A stretch of DNA of 64,000 bases from Desulfocicer sp963675955 (GCA_963675955.2 CAXXVR010000009.1:1-64000), one strand, 5' to 3'; numbered from the stretch's first letter, positions 42,836 through 52,051 are shown. Program-made: numbers and translations. Notes: generated by a model not told the origin, from the letters alone.

Positions 42836-43008
42836 TTAAATTGCATTGACTCCAAGTACTTTCATGAGGTAAGTATTATCCCATCCTGCTTGCAGGCGTT
42901 TAACATTTATGCTCTTTTTCATACTGTTTTCTTTTTTTAGTAGATTTAAGGCAATATGGCGCACCATTGCAAAATTTTCAGCAGCATGGCCAGCTCGCTT
43001 GCGACATT
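42836..43008 (-). pseudogene. ISAs1-family transposase, C-terminal fragment
   Basis: The minus strand reads RKRAGHAAENFAMVRHIALN, then KKSINVKRLQAGWDNTYLMK to a TAA. This matches the C-terminus of ISAs1-family transposases (GHAAENMAMIRHMALNLL ... KRLQAGWD). The upstream part is replaced by the inverted-repeat-bounded element at 43009-44005. Confidence 0.8.
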
Positions 43009-44005
43009 CCTGATTATAACGGATTTGGGGGACCTGCTCTCAAACCTCCCAATGAAGCTGAAATTAAAAGGTTTTGGAGCCAGTTTTCATGGTAGTGAAA
43101 TCCGTTAAGTTTTTGAAACGAACTGATATGGCCTTTTTGCTTAACCGTCCATGGATTAAGTGGCGCGAAGTTTTGAATAAGTGCCCAGGCACGTATGCTG
43201 AGATTGGCAGATTCTATAGTACCATGAAAATACTATGTGCTGAATAAATGTCGATCCATCCGCTGCATCAACCTGTCAATCATGTTACTCGTTCGATGTG
43301 CGCCAGGAAAATCATAGGCTTGGGAAAACTGTGGCAGATTTTCCCTAAGCTTCTTGATTTTATCAGAAATAACCTCTGGAATGTCATTTTTTGTATTTTG
43401 ACACCTTTCGAAAAGCCTCCGCACTCGCTGTGAGAATGCCCCTTTGGACTCTGCCTTGAAGCAATCCCATAACCTGGTAGCCACATCCAGAAAATGCTCC
43501 TTGTGTTTTTTGCGTGAGCGATCACGGATGCCAATGAAAATGTGTAGAAAGCATAATATCATGGCTATTCCTGGGAATCACTTTTTCCAGGCATTTTGCG
43601 TGGGTAGCCACCCATCAGTATTGACTGTATCTGGCCGATATTCTGGATTAACGCATGTCGCTTCATTCTTAAAAACACGGTATGCCTTTTGAAGGTCTTT
43701 TTCAGAGGCACTTATTTGGTACCCAGAAGTGATTTTAGCCGGGAAAAGCTCGGGGTTATCCTTGATTGCCAAGTCTACTATCATCCGGAATTGCATGGAA
43801 TGTTGGATAAGGATGTAATATTGTGCTTGACAAAAGTGCATACAAATAGTTCGATTCATACGGGGGGTGGCATCTGAAGCTGGAGTCATCATAAATCCTT
43901 TTGTTAAAAGTTGTCTTTGGCTATTCAACTTTATCACAAAAGATAGATCTTTCCAGCCTATTTTACTGCCCCCGGCATCAGCCCTCCAAATCCGTTATAA
44001 TCAGG
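43009..44005 (-). mobile_element. 997-bp IS-like element with 20-bp inverted repeats
   Basis: CCTGATTATAACGGATTTGG at 43009-43028 is repeated in perfect inversion at 43986-44005, and similarity extends a few bases inward. It encloses a broken transposase. No target duplication is evident. The left flank is an ISAs1 transposase fragment and the right flank an antitoxin fragment, so a deletion or rearrangement followed insertion. Confidence 0.65.
43233..43996 (-). pseudogene. IS transposase with one in-frame TGA
   Basis: One frame is open from the right inverted repeat (WRADAGGSKIGWKDLSFVIK) through TDGWLPTQNAWKK. A TGA at 43578-43580 follows, then FPGIAMILCFLHIFIGIRDR continues without a frame change. 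It ends RTSNMIDRLMQRMDRHLFST at a TAA (43233). The single TGA is most simply a nonsense mutation. The family is not assigned; the N-terminal part that should precede WRADAGG appears to be absent. Confidence 0.65.
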
Positions 44006-44074
44006 ATATTCTTTCATCATCTCAGGGCTATCAAGAAATTTACTTGCATCCCATTTGTTTGTTTTAATAGTCAT
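43958..44074 (-). pseudogene. addiction-module antidote, truncated at the N-terminal 22 residues
   Basis: GGGGGAAACATA precedes an ATG and MTIKTNKWDASKFLDSPEMM, the start typical of HTH antidote proteins of the RelE/HigB-type killer modules. From residue 24 the frame runs into the IS-like element (PDYNGFGG) and stops, so the DNA-binding part is lost. Confidence 0.7.
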
Positions 44075-44220
44075 TATGTTTCCCCCATGATTTTTTTTGC
44101 TTTTTCAATGTCCTTTTTCTGGGTGGATTTATCCCCGCCACAAAGTAGAATAACAAGCGTCTTGCCGTTTATAGTGTAATAAACACGGTAACCGGAACCA
44201 AAGAATAGTATGCCGCACAT
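44074..44220 (-). pseudogene. addiction-module killer (RelE/HigB-like), C-terminal half
   Basis: The frame contains GSGYRVYYTINGKTLVILLC and GGDKSTQKKDIEKAKKIMGE, matching the C-terminus of phage Gp49-like/RelE-family addiction killers (about 100 residues). The N-terminal half is missing. Its TAA overlaps the antidote ATG by one base, the usual toxin-first order. Confidence 0.75.
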
Positions 44221-44453
44221 AAAGGACAAAATGTCAAGATCCAAAAAAATAAAGTGTTTAATTTTGGAGAATTAAGGGTTGGTCTATCTTTTACAAAAAA
44301 AGCAATGGGATAATTTATGACTGAAGAGTGATATCATATATGTGTGTCATTTCAATGCGATATTGACTCTGTTTGTAAATTTTCAATAAGCCAAGGCATT
44401 CAATGATTCAGGCTTGGTGAGAACATGAGATGATTGAGAATTTACCTATGTTT
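44221..44453. other. gap between island debris and the biotin operon
   Basis: AT-rich, with no recognisable gene or clear terminator. Confidence 0.35.
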
Positions 44454-45224
44454 TTAGAGGGTGATTTTACCCTGAAAAAAAATAAAGGCTACCATAATAA
44501 TGCAGAAAATCAGCACGGGTAATTCCCGTCCCGAAGGCTTAAGGGGCAGGTCCGTGCGATCCTCTGTATATCCCCGTGCGGTCATGCCAAGGGCCAGGCC
44601 ATCGGCACTTTGCACCATGCTTTTTAGAAGGGGTACCGCCAGATGTTTTATCCGTTTCACGGGATTCTTTTCCAGATGTCCGCACCGTGATCGTTGGGCC
44701 ATGGACACCTGATGGGCCTGATTTATCATCAGTGGCAGGAATCTCAAAAAGAGGCTCACCATTACCCCTGCCCGTTTTTCCGGGACAAAGGGGACAGGTG
44801 CCAGAAACCACTGTACCGCTGCTTTGACATGGGAGGGGCGGGTGGTGACGGTGAAGAGAATGCCTGTGATCATCACCAGGAAAAATCGCCACACCACTAT
44901 TCCCCCTTCAAAAATCCCTTCTTTGGTGACATCAATGCCCATGAAGGACCAGACAGGTGTTCCCGAAGCGGTCATGGCCCTTGATATGAAAACCATCACC
45001 AGCAGTATCAGAAAATATTTGAGGTTTTTTATCACCTGCCAGGGATGCAGACCGCAGTTGATTATCAGTATAAACAGGAGTATTGAAAGCCCGCCCAGGG
45101 ATACCACTTGTGCTTTGAGCAGGGAGATACTCACCAGGATGATGCACACCAGCTTGTACCGGACATCCAGATCATGGAGAAAGGATGAACCGGCATGGTG
45201 GGTAAAGGCATTGGCATTATACAT
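44454..45224 (-). CDS. bioN: ECF transporter transmembrane protein, biotin (BioN/EcfT)
   Basis: The ATG at 45224 overlaps the BioM stop by 8 bases and is preferred over a long non-homologous extension. The 256-residue protein has several membrane helices and the EcfT cytoplasmic coupling motifs with Ala-Arg-Gly signatures (AQRSRCGH; ALGMTARGYTEDR). It links the BioY substrate subunit to the ATPase. It is the last gene of birA-bioY-bioM-bioN. Confidence 0.92.
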   Translation of the reverse strand: MYNANAFTHHAGSSFLHDLDVRYKLVCIILVSISLLKAQVVSLGGLSILLFILIINCGLHPWQVIKNLKYFLILLVMVFISRAMTASGTPVWSFMGIDVTKEGIFEGGIVVWRFFLVMITGILFTVTTRPSHVKAAVQWFLAPVPFVPEKRAGVMVSLFLRFLPLMINQAHQVSMAQRSRCGHLEKNPVKRIKHLAVPLLKSMVQSADGLALGMTARGYTEDRTDLPLKPSGRELPVLIFCIIMVAFIFFQGKITL

Positions 45225-46155
45225 GGTGGGCCTTGGGGATACGGATGGGTTCGTGGGACTCTGCGTGAGATAACCCTCCCTTCTCATTTGATGTTTTCTT
45301 CGGTGGATGGGTGCCATGGGGTGATGTTTTCACATGGGGTAACGTCTTCACATGTTTGGTGCCTGTTTCCTGACAAGGTGGAACGATAAATGAAGCATCC
45401 GCGTCCCAGGCCGGGATATCCATACCCATCCGGGAGGCACAGGGTTCCCGGATACCAAGATCTTCCAGATATTTTAACAGCTTCAGTGGGGTATCGTCAT
45501 GCACCAGGGTTCCCCGGGACAGAAGTAGCATCCTTGTGGCATAAAAGAAAATCTTTTCAAGATCATGGGTGGACAAAATAATGGTATGACCGGCCCGGTG
45601 AAGCGACACCACCGAAGCAATCAGATCCCGGGTACCCGGGTAATCCAGGTTGGAAAAGGGTTCATCAAACACCATGATTTCGGGTTTCATGGCAAGAACC
45701 CCGGCAATGGCCAGCTTTCGTTTTTCTCCCCCGGACAGGGTGGACGGGTCCCGGTCCTTGAGATGCACAAGGTTCATGGCCGACAAGGCAGCCATGCCCC
45801 GGTCATGGATATCATCGGGGGATAACTTCAGATTGCAGGGACCGAAAATCACATCATCCCACACCGTTTCCCCCACTATCTGGGTGTCGGCGTCCTGGAA
45901 GATGAGTCCCACTGTGGTCAGGGCCGTTTGTTTGTGTTGGTCAAGGGGACGGCCGTGGAGGTATATTTTGCCGTTGGTGGGGGATTGCAGACCGTTGAGG
46001 TGCCTGAAAAGGGTGGATTTACCGGAGCCGTTTCTGCCAGCCACCAGAATAAACTCTCCTTTATAAACACCAAAAGAGATATTTTGCAGTGCCGACGTGC
46101 CGTTGTGGTATTTGTGGGAAATATTTTCCACCACCAGGATGGGATCTTGTTTCAT
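45217..46155 (-). CDS. bioM: ECF transporter ATPase, biotin (BioM), with His-rich tail
   Basis: The 312-residue ATPase has Walker A GRNGSGKSTLF, a Q-loop LIFQDADTQIVGETV, signature LSGGEKRKLAIAG and Walker B IMVFDEPFSNLD. It energises BioY-mediated biotin uptake with BioN. The family is usually about 230 residues; here about 75 extra residues follow DLGIREPCAS, including HVKTLPHVKTSPHGTHPPKK, rich in His, Pro and Lys. The start ATG overlaps the bioY stop (ATGA). Confidence 0.93.
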   Translation of the reverse strand: MKQDPILVVENISHKYHNGTSALQNISFGVYKGEFILVAGRNGSGKSTLFRHLNGLQSPTNGKIYLHGRPLDQHKQTALTTVGLIFQDADTQIVGETVWDDVIFGPCNLKLSPDDIHDRGMAALSAMNLVHLKDRDPSTLSGGEKRKLAIAGVLAMKPEIMVFDEPFSNLDYPGTRDLIASVVSLHRAGHTIILSTHDLEKIFFYATRMLLLSRGTLVHDDTPLKLLKYLEDLGIREPCASRMGMDIPAWDADASFIVPPCQETGTKHVKTLPHVKTSPHGTHPPKKTSNEKGGLSHAESHEPIRIPKAHHV

Positions 46156-46685
46156 TTTTTATCCATGACCCTTCGCATCACCCCGGCGGCCCAGGTGCCG
46201 GCGGCAATTTTAATGATATCTCCGATGATAAAGGGAACAAGACCCAGGGCCAGGGCTTTATCCCAGGGCATGCCCGTGGCAAATTTTAGCCAGGGCACCC
46301 CGGCTGCATATACTATGACAGAGCCTGCAGCCATGGCCAGGGCATCGGTTAAGAGCCGGTGGCCCAGGGTTTTTGATAGAATGGCGGTGACGGCCACGGC
46401 GGGAATGTAGCCTAACAGATAGCCGCCGGTGGGTCCGAACAGGCGGCCCATCCCCCCGGTGCCTCCGGAAAACACCGGAAATCCGCAGGTCCCCATGAAA
46501 AGATAGAGCAAAATGGCGCAAAGACCCCACCGGGGACCCAGCACCAGGGCCGCCATGAGGACAAACATGTTCTGGAGCACAATGGGCACCGGCCCGATGG
46601 GGATGGCCATAAAGGCCCCGGCGGCGATGAGGGCTGCAAAAAGAGCGGTGTATATGGTCATTTTCAGGGTGTTTGATGTGTTCAT
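46152..46685 (-). CDS. bioY: biotin ECF transporter S component BioY
   Basis: The ATG at 46685 overlaps the birA stop (ATGA) and follows AGAGGA. The 177-residue protein has six hydrophobic segments and BioY signatures: GPVPIVLQNMFVLMAALVLG, GTGGMGRLFGPTGGYLLGY and LGLVPFIIGDIIKIA. It binds biotin in the membrane and works with BioM and BioN. Tight overlaps across the operon imply translational coupling. Confidence 0.96.
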   Translation of the reverse strand: MNTSNTLKMTIYTALFAALIAAGAFMAIPIGPVPIVLQNMFVLMAALVLGPRWGLCAILLYLFMGTCGFPVFSGGTGGMGRLFGPTGGYLLGYIPAVAVTAILSKTLGHRLLTDALAMAAGSVIVYAAGVPWLKFATGMPWDKALALGLVPFIIGDIIKIAAGTWAAGVMRRVMDKK

Positions 46686-47623
46686 GATGGGGAATCCTCT
46701 GGTTGATGGAAACAATCTCCATAAATAATTTTTTTCAGGGTGCCGTCCGGCTGGGAAAGGATGAGGGCACCGGTGTCATCCACATCCACAGCCACCCCCC
46801 GGCTGACCTCTCCCCGGGTTTCAATGGTCACGGTCTTGCCAATGGTTGAGGTTATGGTTTTCCAGGGGCCAATGACATCTCTTCTGGCAATATCTTGAAT
46901 GTTTTGCTCAAATTCATCCAGAAAGGCCGTTAAAATATTGCTGCGGGAAACAGGTCTGCCCAGGAGCATTTTCAGGGATACGGCTCTTTTTTCTTCCGGA
47001 GGGGGATCATTGTTGAGATTGACGCCCATGCCGATATTCACAAAGGAGATCATGTCACCCCGGGTCTCCATCTCTGACAGAAATCCTGCCAGTTTCTGAT
47101 CCCCTGCCAGCAGATCATTGGGCCATTTCACCCGGATCTCCGTGCCATATCGTCGGTTCAGGGTGGTGGCCATGGAAAAAGATGCGACAAAATTTACCTT
47201 GAAAGCCAGGGGAGGTGGCAGATCGGGTTTTAAAATAAGGGTCATCCATAATCCCCCCGGACGTGAAAACCAGGTGCGGTTGAGTCTTCCCCTCCCTCGG
47301 GTCTGCTCATCTGTTAGCACTACACTTAAATGCGCGGCTCCGGATCTGGCAAGTTCCCTGGCGGTGTCCATGGTGCTTGTCACCTGGGGGAAAAAATGGA
47401 TAAGATCTTCTCTGCCGGGAAAGCAGAAAGGATGTAATATATTTTCGTACTGCCGCAGACGGTAGCCCCTGGGAGTGGATTCAATGTCATATCCGGCAGC
47501 TTTTAGCTGCTGGAGGTGTTTCCATACCCCAACCCGTGAGATACCGAGGGTCTGGCTCAGGGCCACCCCTGAAATAATGGCATCTTTGTGTGTCCACAGG
47601 TGGTGTAAAATCTTGTCCTTCAT
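46682..47623 (-). CDS. birA: BirA, biotin operon repressor and biotin-protein ligase
   Basis: The 313-residue bifunctional protein has an N-terminal winged helix (GVALSQTLGISRVGVWKHLQ). The ligase domain shows the biotinyl-AMP loop GRGRLNRTWFSRPGGLW and KWPNDLLAGDQKLAGFLSE; a small C-terminal domain follows. It charges biotin onto acetyl- or propionyl-CoA carboxylase subunits and, as holo-repressor, binds the operator 22 bp upstream. GAGGGCATAT precedes the ATG. It heads the operon. Confidence 0.96.
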   Translation of the reverse strand: MKDKILHHLWTHKDAIISGVALSQTLGISRVGVWKHLQQLKAAGYDIESTPRGYRLRQYENILHPFCFPGREDLIHFFPQVTSTMDTARELARSGAAHLSVVLTDEQTRGRGRLNRTWFSRPGGLWMTLILKPDLPPPLAFKVNFVASFSMATTLNRRYGTEIRVKWPNDLLAGDQKLAGFLSEMETRGDMISFVNIGMGVNLNNDPPPEEKRAVSLKMLLGRPVSRSNILTAFLDEFEQNIQDIARRDVIGPWKTITSTIGKTVTIETRGEVSRGVAVDVDDTGALILSQPDGTLKKIIYGDCFHQPEDSPS

Positions 47624-47644
47624 ATATGCCCTCAGCTATTTTTC

Positions 47645-47673
47645 GTTAACCTTAATGTTGGTGGTTGGTTAAC
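47645..47673. promoter_or_regulatory. BirA-type operator upstream of birA
   Basis: GTTAACC and GGTTAAC form an inverted repeat with a 15-bp spacer, matching the TTGTTAACC-N14-16-GGTTAACAA class of BirA sites. It lies 22 bp before the birA ATG, so the operon is probably autoregulated by biotin. Confidence 0.8.
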
Positions 47674-48064
47674 ATAAATATTAAATAGAGGTCAAGGAGA
47701 TTTTGGGCCTGCTCACAACATGGGGCATTTGGGGGAGGGGAAATATCATGGAAATCAATGTAAGGTCCAAGATCTGAATGCCTGGATATGATTGAAAAAG
47801 ATGGAGAAGGCCACCCGCCTGTGATATAAAAAATGTTTTTTTATGATGCTAATGCCTGCCACGCTCTGGCGTATTGCAGAAATCAGGGCATTGAGGGCAT
47901 TGGCGGAAAAGAATCCACCGGTATGCACAGGCTTTTCATTGGTATTCAAGGCAGGCTTTTTCGTTCATAATGCTTCCACGTGCGGAAAATCCCAGTGTAG
48001 AAGTCGGCTAAGGAGACAAGCAGACTGGTTTTCTGACAGAGATGATTTTAGATAAGGAGTTGGT
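47674..48064. other. intergenic stretch with a dispersed-motif copy
   Basis: The motif occurs at 47706-47728 (minus). No gene is recognised; a 70-codon frame at 47843-48055 and its antisense lack support. Confidence 0.4.
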
Positions 48065-48595
48065 ATGATGGCAACTGTGGTGCGACAAACCCTGCCCACG
48101 TTAAAGGAATTCAAGGCTTTCTGGAAAAAGGAGGGGCCTTTCAGGTATGCTCTGACAAGTCGGGAGTTTCCCCCCATATTGCTGGAGGCAGAGGAGTGGC
48201 TGTTCTCTGATGATATTATTGCTCTGCTCAAGGAATTGATGGGGTGGGATGCCCGCAAAATGAGTATTGTTGAGGCACCTTTCAACCGGAAAAAACAAAA
48301 TGTCCTTAAGCCTGATAATTTAAGCCCCTGGAAAATCAATAATTTTCCCGAGGAATGGCAGGGGGCCATGTGTGATATTTTTACCCCGGTGGGGCATCTG
48401 ACCCAGGCCGTGGTGTCCGATGGGGCTGACATGGACAAAGGGGCCGTGGAAGCTGTTTTTTTCAAATGCCTTGAAAGGGAAATAAATCACATCGGCTATG
48501 TGCTGATGGGACCGGATCCTGCCCTGGGATCACCGGCGGCGGCATTTGTGGCCGATTATCTAAGGGAGTGGGAGCAGGATGAAATGCCTGATTGA
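48065..48595 (+). CDS. hypothetical protein, soluble
   Basis: The 176-residue product opens MMATVVRQTLPTLKEFKAFW. AAGGAG lies eight bases before the ATG, and a second ATG follows directly. The sequence is acidic, without membrane segments; notable blocks are EAEEWLFSDDIIALLKELMG and DNLSPWKINNFPEEWQG. I do not recognise the family. It converges on pyrG across a shared bidirectional terminator. Confidence 0.7.
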   Translation: MMATVVRQTLPTLKEFKAFWKKEGPFRYALTSREFPPILLEAEEWLFSDDIIALLKELMGWDARKMSIVEAPFNRKKQNVLKPDNLSPWKINNFPEEWQGAMCDIFTPVGHLTQAVVSDGADMDKGAVEAVFFKCLEREINHIGYVLMGPDPALGSPAAAFVADYLREWEQDEMPD

Positions 48596-48629
48596 AGGGG
48601 GCAGGTTTGTCCTCGGGGGCAAGAATAAA

Positions 48630-48660
48630 AAAACCGGAACAGCAGCACTGTTCCGGTTTT
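48630..48660. terminator. bidirectional terminator between convergent genes
   Basis: AAAACCGGAACAG and CTGTTCCGGTTTT pair perfectly around a CAGCA loop, with A and T runs serving both strands. Confidence 0.88.
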
Positions 48661-48691
48661 ATATTTTAATCTATGTACAGCCAAGACTGGC

Positions 48692-50356
48692 TTATTCGGT
48701 TTTCCGTATACACATCTCTTTTTTTGCATTTTTCAGGGAGGCCTTGATAAATTCTCTGAAAAGAGGATGGGGCAGAGCCGGTTTGGATTTGAATTCAGGA
48801 TGAAACTGGCATCCCAGAAACCAGGGGTGGTCTTTGAGTTCCACAATTTCCACCAGTTCTCCATCCGGGGAGGTGCCACTGATTACAAGACCTGCCTCTT
48901 CCAGCTGTTTTCTGTAAGCATTGTTGAACTCATACCGGTGACGGTGGCGTTCTGAAATCGCCTCGGTGCGGTAGGCCTGCATGGCAAAAGAATCTGGCGT
49001 TAAAACGCAGGGGTAGGCCCCCAGGCGCATGGTTCCGCCCTTGTCCGAGGCATCATCACGTTTTTCCACCTGCCGGGTCTGCTCATCATACCATTCGGTC
49101 ATGAGATATATGACAGGATAGGGCGTGTGCTCATCAAATTCTGAACCGTGGGCATCTTCCATGCACGCCACGTGGCGGGCATACTCGATGACGGCCATGT
49201 GCATGCCAAGACATATGCCGAAAAAGGGCACCTTTTCTTCCCTGGCATACTGTACGGCAAGGATTTTGCCTTCAATGCCCCTAGAGCCGAATCCGCCGGG
49301 CACCAGGATACCATCGGCCATTCCGAGCTTTTCGGCCACATTGCCTCTGGTAAGGGTACTGGAATCTACAAATTTAAGATTCACCCGGGCATCATTGACA
49401 ATACCGCCATGGGTCAGGGCCTCGTTAAGGCTCTTGTATGATTCTGTAAGATCCACATATTTTCCCACAATGGCAATGGTGAGGGCATCCCGGGGATTTT
49501 TCATTTTCTCCACAATGTCCCGCCAGTGATCCAGCCGGGGGGCCCGGGCCCAGATGTTGAGTTTCTGAAGAATTTTATCCCCCAGTCCCTCTTTGTTGTA
49601 AACCAGTGGAACCTCATAGATGTTATCCACATCCTTGGCGGTGAACACGGATTCCTTATCTATGTTGCAGAAAAGTGCAATTTTTTCCTTGATTTCAGGA
49701 GCCAGGTATCGATCGGTGCGGCACAACAGAATATCGGGCTGAATGCCGATGCTTCTGAGCTCTTTAACACTGTGCTGGGTGGGTTTTGTTTTCACTTCCC
49801 CGGCCGTGGAAATGTAAGGTACCAGGGTGAGATGAATAAAAATGACATTGTTTCTGCCCACATCCCCCCGGAATTGCCGGATGGCTTCCAGAAAGGGTAA
49901 GGATTCAATATCTCCGATGGTGCCGCCGATTTCAACAATTACCACATCGGCATCTCCTGATACAAGGCTGATGCTTTTCTTGATCTCATCGGTGATGTGG
50001 GGAATGACCTGAACGGTGCCGCCGAGGTATTCACCCCTTCGTTCCTTTGTGATCACGGAGTGATATATCTTACCGGTGGTAAAATTATTGTTTTTTCCAA
50101 GTTTGGCGTTGGTAAATCGTTCATAGTGTCCTAGGTCCAGATCGGTTTCCGTGCCGTCATCGGTGACAAACACTTCGCCGTGCTGGAATGGGTTCATGGT
50201 GCCCGGATCTACATTAATATAGGGATCAAGCTTCTGGATGGTCACGGAAAGACCACGGCTTTCCAGAAGCAGCCCGATTGCAGCCGAGGCAAGCCCTTTA
50301 CCAAGGGAGGATAAAACACCTCCTGTTACAAAGATATACTTGGTTGTCTCTGCCAT
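48692..50356 (-). CDS. pyrG: CTP synthase
   Basis: The 554-residue enzyme has the synthetase P-loop VTGGVLSSLGKGLASAAIG, the UTP-site region DPYINVDPGTMNPFQHGEVF and a C-terminal class I glutamine amidotransferase domain. The nucleophile Cys lies in FFGICLGMHMAV and the His/Glu pair in GCQFHPEFKS. It makes CTP from UTP, ATP and glutamine. GAGGAGTCA precedes the ATG. The enolase gene ends 33 bp upstream on the same strand, so eno-pyrG may be one transcript. Confidence 0.98.
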   Translation of the reverse strand: MAETTKYIFVTGGVLSSLGKGLASAAIGLLLESRGLSVTIQKLDPYINVDPGTMNPFQHGEVFVTDDGTETDLDLGHYERFTNAKLGKNNNFTTGKIYHSVITKERRGEYLGGTVQVIPHITDEIKKSISLVSGDADVVIVEIGGTIGDIESLPFLEAIRQFRGDVGRNNVIFIHLTLVPYISTAGEVKTKPTQHSVKELRSIGIQPDILLCRTDRYLAPEIKEKIALFCNIDKESVFTAKDVDNIYEVPLVYNKEGLGDKILQKLNIWARAPRLDHWRDIVEKMKNPRDALTIAIVGKYVDLTESYKSLNEALTHGGIVNDARVNLKFVDSSTLTRGNVAEKLGMADGILVPGGFGSRGIEGKILAVQYAREEKVPFFGICLGMHMAVIEYARHVACMEDAHGSEFDEHTPYPVIYLMTEWYDEQTRQVEKRDDASDKGGTMRLGAYPCVLTPDSFAMQAYRTEAISERHRHRYEFNNAYRKQLEEAGLVISGTSPDGELVEIVELKDHPWFLGCQFHPEFKSKPALPHPLFREFIKASLKNAKKEMCIRKTE

Positions 50357-50389
50357 TGACTCCTCGCTTCTTTATTATGTTGATTTTTT

Positions 50390-51661
50390 TTATATGAAAA
50401 TATCTTCCGGGAACAATGCGCCCATGCCCAGCTCTTCTTCAATGCGCATGAGCTGGTTGTACTTGGCAATGCGATCACTTCTGGACATGGATCCGGTTTT
50501 GATCTGGCCCGCATTGACACCCACGGCAAGATCGGCAATAAAGGCGTCTTCCGTTTCGCCCGAGCGATGGGAAATCACCGTGGTATACCCGGATTCTTTG
50601 GCCATCTGGATGGTGTCCAGGGTTTCAGTAAGGGTGCCGATCTGATTGAGTTTGATGAGAATGGAATTACCCACTTCATCTTCAATGCCCCGGCGGAATA
50701 TGTCCGGGTTGGTGACAAATACATCATCCCCCACAATCTGAAGGGTCTCCCCCAGTCGTCGGGTCATCATCTGCCAGTTTTCCCAGTCCTGTTCGGCCAG
50801 GCCGTCCTCAATGGAGCACAGGGGATATTTTTCCGCCAGGGCTGCATAATAGTCCACCAGGGCTTCGGCAGAAAGTGTTTTACCTTCCGAGGTAAAGTGG
50901 TACTGCCCGTTTCTGTAGAATTCGCTGGCGGCTGCATCAAGGGCAATGCCGATGTCCTTTCCCGGGCGGTATCCGGCGGCATCAATGGCATTGACAATGT
51001 ACTCCAGAGCCTCTTCATTGGATTTAAGGTTCGGGGCAAAGCCACCCTCATCCCCCACTGCTGTGTTCAGCCCTGCACTGGCAAGGGTTTTTTTCAGGCA
51101 GTGGAAAATTTCTGATCCCATGCGCACCGCCTCCACAATACAGCTGGCGCCATAGGGTACGATCATGAATTCCTGAATATCCAGGTTATTGGGGGCATGG
51201 GCACCGCCATTGATGACATTCATCATGGGGACGGGCAGAATCCTGGCACTGATGCCTCCCAGATGGCGGTAAAGGGGGATTTCTGCGGCATTGGCTGCAG
51301 CCCTGGCGGCCGCCAGAGATACGCCGAGTATGGCGTTGGCCCCCAGTCTGGATTTATTTTCCGTTCCGTCAATGTCAATCATGGTTCGGTCAAGACCAGC
51401 CTGATCCATGGCATCAAATCCGATGATTTCAGGAGCGATGATCTCATTTACGTTGGTTACGGCGGTCATGACACCTTTGCCGGAAAATCGATCCGCCGCA
51501 TTGTCCCGAAGTTCCAGGGCTTCCCGGGTGCCTGTGGATGCGCCGGATGGAACAGCTGCACGTCCGGTGGAGCCGCATGCCAGCATTACATCTACTTCTA
51601 CTGTTGGATTTCCCCGGGAATCAATTATTTCCCTTGATTTTACACCAATAATTTCTGTCAT
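50390..51661 (-). CDS. eno: enolase
   Basis: The ATG at 51661 follows AGGTGATAAA, and homology starts MTEIIGVKSREIIDSRGNPT; an upstream in-frame ATG adds 13 unsupported residues. The 423-residue protein shows the substrate loop PSGASTGTREALELRD, metal ligands and the signature ILIKLNQIGTLTETLD. It converts 2-phosphoglycerate to phosphoenolpyruvate and may also join the RNA degradosome. It is probably transcribed with pyrG. Confidence 0.98.
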   Translation of the reverse strand: MTEIIGVKSREIIDSRGNPTVEVDVMLACGSTGRAAVPSGASTGTREALELRDNAADRFSGKGVMTAVTNVNEIIAPEIIGFDAMDQAGLDRTMIDIDGTENKSRLGANAILGVSLAAARAAANAAEIPLYRHLGGISARILPVPMMNVINGGAHAPNNLDIQEFMIVPYGASCIVEAVRMGSEIFHCLKKTLASAGLNTAVGDEGGFAPNLKSNEEALEYIVNAIDAAGYRPGKDIGIALDAAASEFYRNGQYHFTSEGKTLSAEALVDYYAALAEKYPLCSIEDGLAEQDWENWQMMTRRLGETLQIVGDDVFVTNPDIFRRGIEDEVGNSILIKLNQIGTLTETLDTIQMAKESGYTTVISHRSGETEDAFIADLAVGVNAGQIKTGSMSRSDRIAKYNQLMRIEEELGMGALFPEDIFI

Positions 51662-52051
51662 TTTATCACCTATGTATTTTTTATATGAAACTGCGTCCAA
51701 TAAGCTGAAATTATAAGGGTTTTATTCTTTCGTTGTGGCAGGTAATCACTGCCATGTATGTTTATATTAAAAAGCGGTACGGGGTATTTTTTGTTTTTAC
51801 CTTATGGACTCATCCATATTAAGGCACTCCGATGTTCAATAAACTTGGGTATCATTACAATTAATGAAAAGGTCTGTCAAGAAATGGCTTGTTTATCCCT
51901 GTCTGACTGTGGGGCAATCGGGATCTTTTTCCTGGTAAAACTTGATTTATTTGCTTTAAACTGTCATGGAAACAAAGGGTGATTCTCAAGGTGTTTATCC
52001 CTGGGGAAACAACAGATTTTCCTGAGTCAATTCTGAAAATTAGGGGGAACA
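51662..52051. other. divergent intergenic region between eno and galE
   Basis: Promoters for both genes should lie here, but no clear -35/-10 pair or hairpin stands out. No gene is recognised. Confidence 0.35.

Noticed and set aside
43578..43580. Selenocysteine codon in the transposase
   Set aside because: Transposases of this type are not known selenoproteins, no SECIS-like hairpin was apparent, and the surrounding locus is clearly degenerate.
47843..48055. 70-codon ORF upstream of the 176-residue hypothetical gene
   Set aside because: No RBS, an equally long antisense frame exists and no family is recognised.
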